A program made the translations under genes and the position numbers. From assembly GCF_022539315.1 (NCBI RefSeq), contig NC_066316.1:25967245-26031244 (forward strand): a stretch of DNA of 64,000 nucleotides. Direction: 5' to 3'. How positions within the stretch are numbered: the stretch's first letter is position 1; each line of letters begins with the position of its first letter. Under the pieces are notes generated by a model. That model searched no databases. It was not told where the DNA came from and saw only the letters and a program-made list of their open reading frames with translations. The stretch comes from Serinus canaria (Eukaryota; Chordata; Aves; Passeriformes; Fringillidae). Below are positions 45,861 to 57,800 of this stretch, piece by piece.

Positions 45861-48800
45861 CTGAGATTAAAAACCAAAACCAGTTAAACACTTGACAACT
45901 GGTCTTTCTCAAAGAGTAACACGTTTTTCTCTTACTATACAACCTGTTAGGGTTTATTTAAGAGCTCATCTATTACATAATTAGTGTTTTCTAAGAGTTT
46001 TATCACTCTAAGTGCAAAAAGTATTTTGGTCTGAAAAATGACTTCACAGTTGGGCATAATCTACTTGCAAAAGGTCATAAAAACATCCTCTTCCCACTGG
46101 TAAAGGCCTGATGCCTGTCTGCTTGTTGATGATTGCAAAAAAAAGAAAAAAGGGAGTAATAATCATGGAATAGTTTACCTTAGAATAATAGTTGAAGTTT
46201 ATTTTTGCAATCTTTCTGCAGAGAAGTTGGTTTTTAAATAGTAAGAATTTTACTTAACGAAGCTGTGCAACACAGCTAACACACTGTCAAATAAAGAGAG
46301 ATTTCCCTTGAGATGACAATGTTAAAGTTATAGGTCCTCTTCCCTTTCAGTGTTTGTTTTTTTAATACCTCTAGAAAGGTATTAAATCAGTGGAAAGTAC
46401 CTCCACTTCCACCGGAAAACACCTCAGGTGGAGGTATTTTCCATCAGTGGAAAATACCTCCAGTGGAAACCTCCTTCCTCCTGTGTATGCAAAAAAGACA
46501 GTAAATCACAGTAGAATGTCAAAACTCCTCCACAAAAGAAAGCATTTTGCATGTTGAGATTTGCTATACAATAATCTATTACTTCCTGAAAGTCCAAAAA
46601 CAAAAGCAAGTTTAAAAATTCATATCATTTAGGAGAAGGCATTGGGTTAATTTCAGTAGTAACTTGTGACTCCAACTCTTGCTAAGATTATTACTGAAAT
46701 AATTTATATTGGAGGTTTTTTAAAAATTTCAGTGATCTACTTCTGGTTTTCCTATAAACCACTACACTTTATGCCTGAAGTATTCTGCACAGAAAGCATA
46801 GTTTTACCTGTGGCTTAATATTCTGGTATGGGCAATAGCTTTTGATATACTTCATACATTTTTCATCTTCTAGTGGATTTCCCCATTCTTCTTGTTCCTC
46901 AATGGTCAGTGGGAGATGAGTTTTCATCATTGTATTTAGAATATCTACGAAAGGAGCCTTAGAAGTCATAAAAAAAAAAAAAAAAAGTTGGCAAATAGGA
47001 CAGTGGACTTTGAGTATCTGAGTCAAGGTGTTCTCAAACAAATGAGGAGAGTGAGCTTTGAACTGGAATGTTTCCAGTTCTGACAGTGGCACAGTAACAC
47101 AGATAAGACAGTATAATGTACAAGGTCTGCAGCAGCTCACCTGTAAAACCATGGCTCTGATCAGGGCTGGGTCAGTGTTGCACAGGGCTCCTGCAAGAAC
47201 TCCCCCAGCACTGGCAGCTGCCAGTGCTGTGTGTTTGGGCTGAGAAAATCCCACTTGGTGCAGCAGCATGATGCAAGCCCTGAGGTCATGGAGACCTTTG
47301 AGTTTATTATGCTGACATCCATCTCTGTGCCAGCTAAGGCCCTGCTCTCCTCCACCCCTGAAATTTAATACAAGTCAAGTTGGAGTCTCTTCAGAAAACA
47401 TTACATGGCATAGCTTCAGATAACCAAAGAACAGCAGCAGCCACAGAGTGGCACACCATAGTTTGCTTTCCCAATTAACTCTTCTCTGCTTTTGCCTTTA
47501 CCCTTCTTTATGGCTAAAAGAGAAAACATGAAGGCAAAATAAATCCATTCATGATGACTGGTGAAAAGACTAACTGTAGAAGGGCACATGTGCTTCTGTC
47601 CTGGAATCCACAGGAAAAGCCACACTTTAGAAAATGACATTTTCATTGTAGGCAATACAAAGTCAGATATTATCTTTTTATTCAGGAAACTTAAAAATAT
47701 TGAAAACATTTCCAATACTTCCATTACTAACACTATTACTTATTAAAAACAGTAGAACAATATTTCTGAGCTCCACAGCAGACTCTCAGGATTTGTCTTC
47801 TGCTTAGCTTAAATTCTGAGACTGTTAGAAAGTTGGGTTTGGGTTTTTTCCCCCATAATTTGTGAATTTCAAATGCTACTTGAAATGTTACGTTTTGTAG
47901 TACAGAATTATAAAAATAATTTCTACTTCTTTCTATGCAATCACAATTTTGGTTCTAAGCCAACTGAAGCTTCCTCTTCGGGTTTCAAGTTTCAAATGGA
48001 TTATTTGATTAGCTTGCCATCTTTGGATGACAAATCCATCTTCATGTAGGACTGACCTGCATCTTAAGATTCCCAGTGGGGTGTGAGGAAGAACAGCACA
48101 ATGCTTGCCACTGAGTGCAGCAGACTGTATATATTTGCTGAATTTGTTTTGGGACTGGTATTTCCAACAATTACTCATTCCTTCCCTTCCCTTCCCTCCC
48201 TAAAGTGATTCTTTTATCTTCCTTAGCTACTGAGAAAAATTTGAAGCCCGTTGTACAGTTTTATAAAACTGGTAGATTTGTAGCTAAACTGGAGACAGAT
48301 GATTTAGCCAATAAAAGAATAAGGGCTGCAGGTTAAATGCTAAGTTGTTGCTGTGGAATGTAAATGGCTTTCAGAAGACACAGACTGAGCATTAGCACAC
48401 AATGCTCTCAGAAGGAGAGGGAGATAACATGTCATGGCAATTTGAGCATCTCACCAAATTTTTTCTTGAGCAAAGATGAGACAAGAAGTAATGAGAATTG
48501 AAAAGATTAAAAGTTACATACAGCCATCATGCAGATTTAAGAAACCTAAAATGTAGTGTGCTTTTGTAGTTTTATTCCCTGAGGTAAATTTAAAAACTAC
48601 CTAAATAAAAAAATCTAAGAAGATATGAATAATTAGGTACAGGTACACAAAAAGAAAAATTATTTTGGTGCATCTTCAGTTGCACATGAACAAGTACCTG
48701 TGTATCCTGCAAAATAAAATCTTATTTCCATTTTATATTTGACTTACCTAACATGGCAATATGCTAATATCCAACCCTCTTCAATTAACATCAGCTTCTC

Positions 48801-51800
48801 TTCTTTAAAGCTCATGTTCAAATCTATGCCATAAGCTCCATATACATGAACTAGAAGTGGTCTCCTGTGTAGTTCTTTAGAATTCTTATTATGAAAAACT
48901 GTAATTGGCACCAAAGTTTCATCCTGGAAAAGAAGGAGTAGTTTTACAATAAGGGACATTGCAGAAATCTCAATGACACATGGCAATGAAAACTTCAATT
49001 ATTTATTTTAAAATGTGTTTTTTTGATTACAGTAATTTTTTTTCACTTAGAGTGTACAAAGCACTCTTGAAAAATAAAGCCTGAGACTGAACCTCTGCTG
49101 TGTGGGCTTACAGATGCAGAGTATAAATTCATTTAAGTGCAACACCTGAGGAGTTTTTAAACTACCAAAGCACCCAAGTCTTCCTTCCCCCTTTAACACC
49201 AAGAATATATGTTATTAACAGTCGAGTTTACCACTTACCACAGTACAAACTCTTTATTAACTTCTCCAAATTTTTAAACTCAGGCTGTTAAAACTTTCCT
49301 TTCTTGATCTGCACTGTGCAGCTGGTTGTGGGGTGTTCTTTTCAACAGCTGGCACCTTTTTCATTTATCATGTGGAGTACAATACCATTACATCAACTAG
49401 CAATTCTCACTTATACTAAGCTTCTTGACTCATCATGTGCTGTTATCTCCTGTGGAATACCCAGGTTAATGGAAAAAAAAAATCACGACTCTTTCTTGTT
49501 CTTCTCTGTAGCACTGAAGAAAACACCCACTGTTTAATAACTACAGCACCAACTGCTCTTTACATTTTTTAATCTCTGTTCCCTGCCAAATGCACTTTCT
49601 TTAAATGGGTGGGGAGGAAGGAAAGAATAAAAGGAATGGGAAAAAGACTAAAAAATCTTACCTTGCTTTTAGCTAGTAAACGTGTAGTGTGACAATTCCT
49701 AATAATTGGTACCTCTTGCACAGCTTGCTCAATGAGATTATTTTCTTTAAATGAATATGCAAAACGCTTAGGGGGGTGTACTGGGGAGGAGAGCTGAAAA
49801 TAGCAGGTGCTGGTGGTATGTTCAGGATGAGATTCCAATTCAAATTCACAGGCCCACGTAGGCAGCTGAGAAAACATGGCATTTCAAGTGAGACCCTTAC
49901 ACTGCTTCTGTAAATTTTGCTTAATATGTCCTCCAGAGTAAAAGACTTTGGATATTAACTAATTATCTTAGTTTGTATTTAGCACAATCCATATTTCATT
50001 TAAATCCAGTAGCAAAACAGTCAAGAAGTGAAAGACTGGTGAACTTTTCCCCATAAACCATTGGATAAAGTTGGACAATGAATTAAAAACAAAAAATAAA
50101 TTCAAATTCAGTTTAAAATGGGTATTAGTGCAGACTTTTTAAAAGAAAACATTTGAAATTATTCTGCATCAGTTTTATTTTTTAGACCTTATTTTTCCTT
50201 GCATTTCCAGTTCTACTTCAACACGTTATACAGCCAAGTCCATGTCAGCTATTATGCTTTTACTGTGAGTTAGCTCAGTAATGCTAAGCCACTGAAAACC
50301 CCTGCCTCTTAACTTTGTTCCTAGTGCCAGCCATTGTGAAGAACAAAACCTTTTCCTGGCACATTCACCCTCAGATACTTACTGTTATTATATTTAAGGT
50401 TTTTAACTCTGCTAAGAATGAAAGAAATCAAGATTCATTCTTTGAGAGCAGCAGGGACATAGCCAAACCCTCTGCCAGACCATTACTTACTTGGGTTAGG
50501 TTGCTAGAGGCTTCTGAAAAGGCAGCAGAAGTCCAAGTTCTCCTGAGTAACTGCAGGCCCTTTCTGAATAAATAAACTATGGCCATTTTAAAAAATTGAA
50601 GATTTTGGAGACCATACAGTGTACTTTGTCAAAAACCTTTTTTTGTAGCAGTTTTATAGAGTGCAGCACTGGCAGCTTGTTGCAATAAACTTGTGAGTTG
50701 TTCAGACTGTTATTTTTCAGGAAAAGAAATCAATTAAATATTTCACCTGAATGGTCTTCAGAAATTGCATTTGGCTTAAGTCACTTTGTTTTTAATCCAC
50801 AGGTATTTAATAACTAGAGAATGGAAGCAAATCCTTTGCACCAATTGTACTGCAATATCAACTCTTCCCATTTATTATGGGACAGTGTCCATACTTGTTT
50901 TCTTAACAAGTATGATTTCTGATTTCTTTTTCCTGTGGGAGGGGCCTTGCTTACACCAATGAGTGTAGGGAAAAAAAGGCTAAGTAGAGCATTTAGAGGA
51001 CTAAGTTCTGTTTTACATTAGAAATCAGCTGTATTGTGAAGAGCTTGACTGTAATCCGTTGAAGAAAGAACTGGCTCACAGGATAGCTGCTCTTTAACTT
51101 TCTAAATGCTGCAATAAGCCACCACATCAAATCCTGAAGAACAGCCACAGGTAATACAATTAGTCATAAGGATGAAATTGGCAGTATTAATAGTTTCTAA
51201 ACCGCTTTTTGCTTTTGGAATTTATCTTTGCTTTCATTATGCTATGCCAAAAAAAAAAAAAAAAAAAAAAAAGAAGCTGGAAAAATATGATGCCGCATAA
51301 ACCAAGCTAAAACATACCTTTATTGACTGAACTGAGTGTGAAATAAATGAAATCACATTTAAGTAAAGATGACCAGCATTCTTCAGGAACATAATACAGT
51401 CATCACTGAACATCTCAAAGTCTACTAGCTTGGTTTTCCTTTCTGGTGCATAAACTAACTGCCAGTTCTCCTTGCCACTGGAAGCTACTGGTGCCTTCAT
51501 CAACTACAAAAAAAACCAACACAAAAATCGTGTATTACTAAAATATCCTAAGAGTTACAAATGTGAGGTACAGACTTATAGGTGATCTTATACATTTTTC
51601 TTGCAAAAAAATACTTATTTGTATTTGGGGTGTTTGACTGTCTAAAACTGGAGATTTTTAAAATCCCTTTACTTAGGCAAAATGGAAGAATAATGCAGTA
51701 ACATTTGGAGAAGACAAAGTCTCAAAGAGTACTCTACAGGAGACTGTAATACAATAAGTGCTTTCAGTATGGCCAGCACAGTTGTAGGTGGGTTTGATTA

Positions 51801-54800
51801 CACAAACTGAGATGACCAACTCAAGTTTTGATACAGGGGAAAAGACTGTTGAAGCATAGTAATTTCTTGATGTTGTCAAAGGAGTTATGATCAAATTGGT
51901 CTCCTACAGGTGAGACTCCATGCAGTACTATCAGTCTTTTTAATCCATGCAGCTCTCTCTCTTAATTTATTTCAGAAGCTGTGATGAACAGAATTAAAAG
52001 CCAACCTTACTATTTCTATTTGACCTGCAATAGGCATCTAAATTAATCCTATGAATGTAATTATCAGTCAAAATTGCCTTATATTCTGCAGGTTCTCCAT
52101 ATGTAGTAAGAATGTACAACAGGTCCTTCCTGTGCTCAATGTGGTAAATGAGCCCCGTGGTTCGTGCTTGTACAAGAGCAGGTGACTCAAAGGGATGTCT
52201 GCAGTCAACCAGCCAAACTTCTGAGGTTGTCTTGCTGTTGCTGTTGATAGTGAGAAAACGCCTGTCTTTTGTGCAATAAAGGTCTACAAAGAATCTGTAG
52301 GGAATCATTAAAAAAGAAAAGAAAAACTTAAATTTTATCAGTATTTTAAAATACATTAGTTGTTTCCGAATCATGGGCTTCCATCTGCAAGGTAAGAAAC
52401 AACGTTTCTGTAAGCAGACTGGAGAAATTTCAGGCTACTTGGCTCCCAGACCCACTTCTGCTGCATTTACCCTGGTATTTAAAACCCTTCAATCTTGTGT
52501 GAAAAACCTGAAATCTGCAAGGAAAGCAATTTAGTTGTTGCCCAACTAAATCCAGGTTTTTGTATCATTGAGCTAGACTGGAAGCTTGTTTATGCATACA
52601 GGCTTTAAAATTTAGGCAGAATGTTGAGCTTGTAACCCCATTTAAAATAAAAAAGTAGTAATGGATAGTTAAAATAAGAAATGACATCATGTGGGAACAG
52701 CAATAACAAAAGTAAGAGCCATTAAAAAAATAAATTGATAAAATGTCTATGTGCTACTGACCTAACTGTCTGAAGCAAATAAGACAAAAAGTTCTACTTA
52801 AAAAGAAAAAAAGCACAGAGGCTTGTATGAGGCAAGATGGAGAGTGTTGGAGTGATAAAACTGGAAACTAGGCACTAGTTTTGGAACTAAGAAACTAGGA
52901 ACTACACTCTGGATTTAAATCCGTATAAAATCTAGAAACAGAAAGCAGAATGATAACCACTGCCTGGATGCTAATAGTAGAAAAGTTCAGGCTGAAATTC
53001 AGATTCAGATTTCTGTGAGTCATCTGAATTAACTGGAATGTCACATCTTGGATCAGAACAGTCTCTTTGCTATTTTGAACCCTTAAGACTGGATGTCTCT
53101 AATAGCAAAACTGTCCAACACAAAGATCCAGATTCCATCAAGAAAATGTAGGGTTGAGTACCATAATCTGCATCACACAGATCAGATACATGACTGCAAT
53201 GATGATCTCTCTAACACTGAGAGAATTTGACTGGTGAAGAAAAGGATGCTTTAGACAGCATTTTCAGTGCCTTTAATTATTTGCAGGTGGAGGATCTCAA
53301 TTTTTTTTTTGGTACTATTGTTTTTTCTAATTGCACTCTCTTGACATCTTTAGGACAGGCACAGAGGGGGAGAGCTAAAGTCTGCAAGAAAAATCAGCCT
53401 CCTGCCTGTCTAATACCCATGAATTTGGCAAGAATGTGGCACTGCATTCAGTAGAGATTCCAAGAGTTCAGCTCTGCTGATCCCGCCTCTAAGAGGGTTA
53501 AGCTGAAATGCATATTACACTTCTCCCCAAGGATTAAGACCTTGATATTACAATTTTTTTATCTTTGTAGTTTAAAAAAAAAAAGTCAAGAAATTTTCAG
53601 CTTCTAGAAAAAGATTTGACTGCAAGTAGAAGAGTTGGTGAGATGCAGAACAGAACTGCTCAATGGCAATACAAAAGAATGTCTTGGCATCTCCGATGAA
53701 GGAGTTCAGCTATGAGCTGCAATAGCACATGAACCTTTAGAGTAAGTTTCTAGTAGATCACTGTAATGACGGTGACCTTCAGAATTATGCCAACAGTTTC
53801 CCTGTGGGGAAGTGCCAGGTCAGTGCAACTTGATTTTCCAAAACGATGCATCAAATGCAGCTGGAAAAAAAAGATCTCATTTATTCCATCTCCATTGCAG
53901 ATTCTTTTGTTTGTTTTCTTTTTTTTTTTCTCGATGAAAGTATAATTGGCATTTCTTTACTGAATATGTAACTTGAATTAAGAATAATCACAAATATTTT
54001 TGCAATGCTGTATAAATATACCATGTGCTACAACGCTGAAAAGCTAGTTCTGTGTTCAGCTTAGCAAAGAGCCTTCTTGTCTTCCTAAGCCACTGTTTAA
54101 AGAAAGGTTATTGAGAGGGTATTCAGTCAACAATAGTTCTGTCTCTTGGAATGTTGTAATGATTTTGCTCATCCATTACCCAGAGCAAGGATTAGCCTGA
54201 ACTTATGTATTTTTTTTAAAAAGATGTATCAGACATCAATAGCAGAGAAAACAAAATGAAATCCACGGTCTGATTTACCCTGTATGAAACTGTCACACAT
54301 TCATTAAAGGACACCCTGACCTGAGAGTGACCTTGACATTTATAAACTCAGCTGAACTCATGAGGTAAGAAAGGAAAGTTAAATCTCTGTTGATCACATA
54401 TCAAAAGGAGAACTGAGCACATTCTTAGGCTGTATAAGGCACTACTGACTGCAGAACACAAAAATGCATTTTACTATTTGAAATAGAATATGGAACACTT
54501 TGTTTTTCAAACCAGCTGTATTTTGCATATAAAATTATCTAAATTATGTAAAGGACTTGTTATATTTTAGGTATGTATTACCTTGCATCTTGTTCTGTAT
54601 AAACTAACTTAGTATGTTCCTGGTAAGGGAAAGTGGTCATGAATACATTCTGGCATTTAAGGTTCTTCTGAACTGTGTAATACAGAACATCATTTGCAGC
54701 CCATTCTGGAAAAAAAGACAAATGCATATCACATTCAGAGAGGAGATGATATTACCAAGAGAAGAAGGGATTACAATGGACCCAGTGCTGAAAAAGGTGG

Positions 54801-57800
54801 ATTGCAGATGGCATCGAACTGAGGACAGCACTTCTGCATCCTTTGGGGACTAAGGTAAGAGCCAAAAGGTTTTTCCATGTTTTCTCTGAATAGCACAGAA
54901 CAAGAATCTCATAATGCATTGAAAAAAAAAGCAAAAAAAAAGCCAAGGTCAATGTTGCAGGGCCCAGTAACAGGAAGCTGTTGACCCTGTGTGGGTTCTG
55001 GCGGTAACAGGAAAATAAGAGATATGTCTGTTTAAAACAGCAGAGAAAAAGAGGTTTACATGGAGTCAGCAAGATAATAAAGACATCATAAGCTCTGCAC
55101 TGCTGCATGTGACTGCACACAAGCCATTTAGAGAAAAGAGATGATGCATGTGCCCCATGGGTACTGCTGAGATAAAAATTCTCCAGTTTTCTATGCTTGT
55201 GTATGCGTTCACCAACATAGAAAGGCATAAATACAGGAACCTTGTTATTCTGAAGTTATTCTGACTGATCCAGCCACATTCCTGCCATCTCTCCTGCTCC
55301 TACAGCCAACAGAATGATGTTTAACACATGTGCTTTTAAAATCTGCTGTATGTGTCTTATGCATAAATTCTGATTTTCAATACAAAACCCGAGGAATTCC
55401 TAACACCAAAATAACACAAACACTTTGCTTTCTGAACAGCAATGTGTCTCCAAAGTGCACAGGTGGCTGAGGATTCACTATGAAGACAAGCCTTTGGAGG
55501 GCAAATCTAGACTTTTCTATAGCCTAGCCTACAGAAAAATCAAGGTGTAAATTTTCAGGAACTTTTGTCTGTCTCCCTACTCTTTTATATAATTCAATAC
55601 AAGCCCATCAATTTTGCAAAGAGTTTTAAGACCTAATTCTTTTCTCATAATTGAGGCACCTCTGTGCTTCATTGCACTACTTCTGTACCTCACTAACACC
55701 TGACTTACCTTTACAGGTTACTTTTACACACCTTGCCTTAGCATTAACTTTTACAGAATTTACTATTCTGATCTTTTATTATCTCTCACACCTATCTAGG
55801 CAATAGGATGTTGGTCTCTTAACTGTATTGATTCTTCTGGATCAACCTAGATAGATGTTCAAAAATCAAATGTGTTGTAAAATGTCACTGGCAAATTTTC
55901 ATGTTTATTTTTCAACAGGTATCATAATCTTCAGTGTGGAAACACAACGCTAAATTCTTGCTACTCCTCATTTTTTTAACAAGGGAGTTTTACATAGAGT
56001 TTTATTTCTTTGCTCTGCCCAGGTAAATTGCTTACTGCACTAGATATACCTGATGACATCTAGCAATATAATCCAAAGTATAAGATGTGGAACACTGTAT
56101 ACATACTATTATACTCTTTTTGCTATATTCTTTAACAGGCTATAAAAAAAATAATGTTTTCCCATTCACTTCCATTTACCTCTGCTTCTTTTAACAGCTA
56201 TGTAAAGCTCTGTAATCTATTCTGAAAGAATTGATTCAAGGCTGACTTCACTGGGCTCTGAAGTGTGACCCACATCGTGGATTCCAGTTGAAATTCCAGC
56301 CAATACTCACTAGTAGGTAGCACTTCCACGCTACCAGTGACTTCAGTTGTAGCTTCAAGGGTTTACCAACAAGAACATCCCCCAAAAAGATCTTTATATG
56401 ACAAACTGTCACATCACTATATTTTGAATATAGCATATTGGATTCAATGGAAAAAATTATGACTGTTGTAATGTATATAAATGCTTTTGCAGTGAAGGAC
56501 AACTTGTATTCAGGAAGCAGTCCCTGTCATCCATATCAGATAGCCTGTAATCATGCAGCATTAAAGAAACCATAAGAAAAAAAAAGATGTTACGTTGAAA
56601 GCTTGTGTGATCCACAGGATATTTATAAATGACTTACCAAAGCTAAATACACTTGGAATTACTTTTTCCACTACAGGAAGATTACCAAGTTTCATAATAA
56701 TGCAGGTTGCCTCTTCAGAATTTTCACTTTTTAAGCTGATGGCCATGTATCTCTGATCTGGTGAAATTCTGATCCGTTGAATAAAGGCATCAGAAAAGCC
56801 AAGATCTTCAACACTGAATAAAATCTTAGCATTTCCCTCATCTATTAGATAGGAAAAGAGATAGCAAAAAATCTTGTAATTAAAACACTGTCAAAATGAA
56901 AGGTGATTTTTAATGTCTGTATTTAGCAAATCTGTCTCCAATATTCACAAACATTCTTCTGGAATTTATCAATAACAAATACCTGTCTTGCAAGATATTT
57001 GCAAATGCACTTTGTAAAAATAAACAAAAAATTACAGTTCCGAGGAAGAAAGTCCTGTACTTATTACTAAAAATATTTCAAAAGTGTAGATCTTGGCTTT
57101 TACTAAACATTGAACTTTAAAGCTCAGATAGCTAAAGCACGGTTGTGTTTAATAAATAAAATTTGAAATTCTTTCACCCCCCACCCCCCCCAGAAATAAA
57201 AAAGCATGGATGTTCTTTTCCTTTCTTCAAAATGTTAAGTTAGGGCTCTGCAAAGAAACGTCTTATCTCTTTCCCCTCCAGCAACTTGCCTTAGTAACAA
57301 CATATACAATTCTCTCTCTTTACCTCCCCTTTTCAGATGCAGGATTCTAAAATTATTACTCTAGTACAGAATTGTATAAAAGTATTTTTAGTTAAGAAAC
57401 AGAGAAGTTAAGCATTAATGCAAGAAAAGAACACTAAGTGATACATGTGTACCTTTTTAAAGAATCCTACCATATTAGGAAGAGAAATCCCTTACCATCA
57501 TCTGCTTTTGCAAGAAATATGCAGCCATTCTCTTCAAAGTACACATTCTCTCCAAACCTTATCTGTTCAATACAAACAAAAATATTTCAAGTCCAGCATA
57601 CTATTTCCTTTGAATCCCTATATACAGTCATTTTTCTGTACAGCACAAGTGTAACAAATTGTAACAAATGACAGAACATATATTCCATACTGAAGAAGGA
57701 ACTGCACACAGCAGAAAGGTTTTTTCAGTTAGGGTACTTAAGCACCTCTACCTGCTCTAAATTTCACAGAAGGCTCAGATCACCTGCAACTGCTCTTGCA

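Noticed and set aside
46769..47269. A 166-codon continuous minus-strand frame
   Set aside because: It joins two real PREPL exons through an intron that happens to be open. The intron has clear splice sites, and its translation (for example the FFFFF run) is non-coding.
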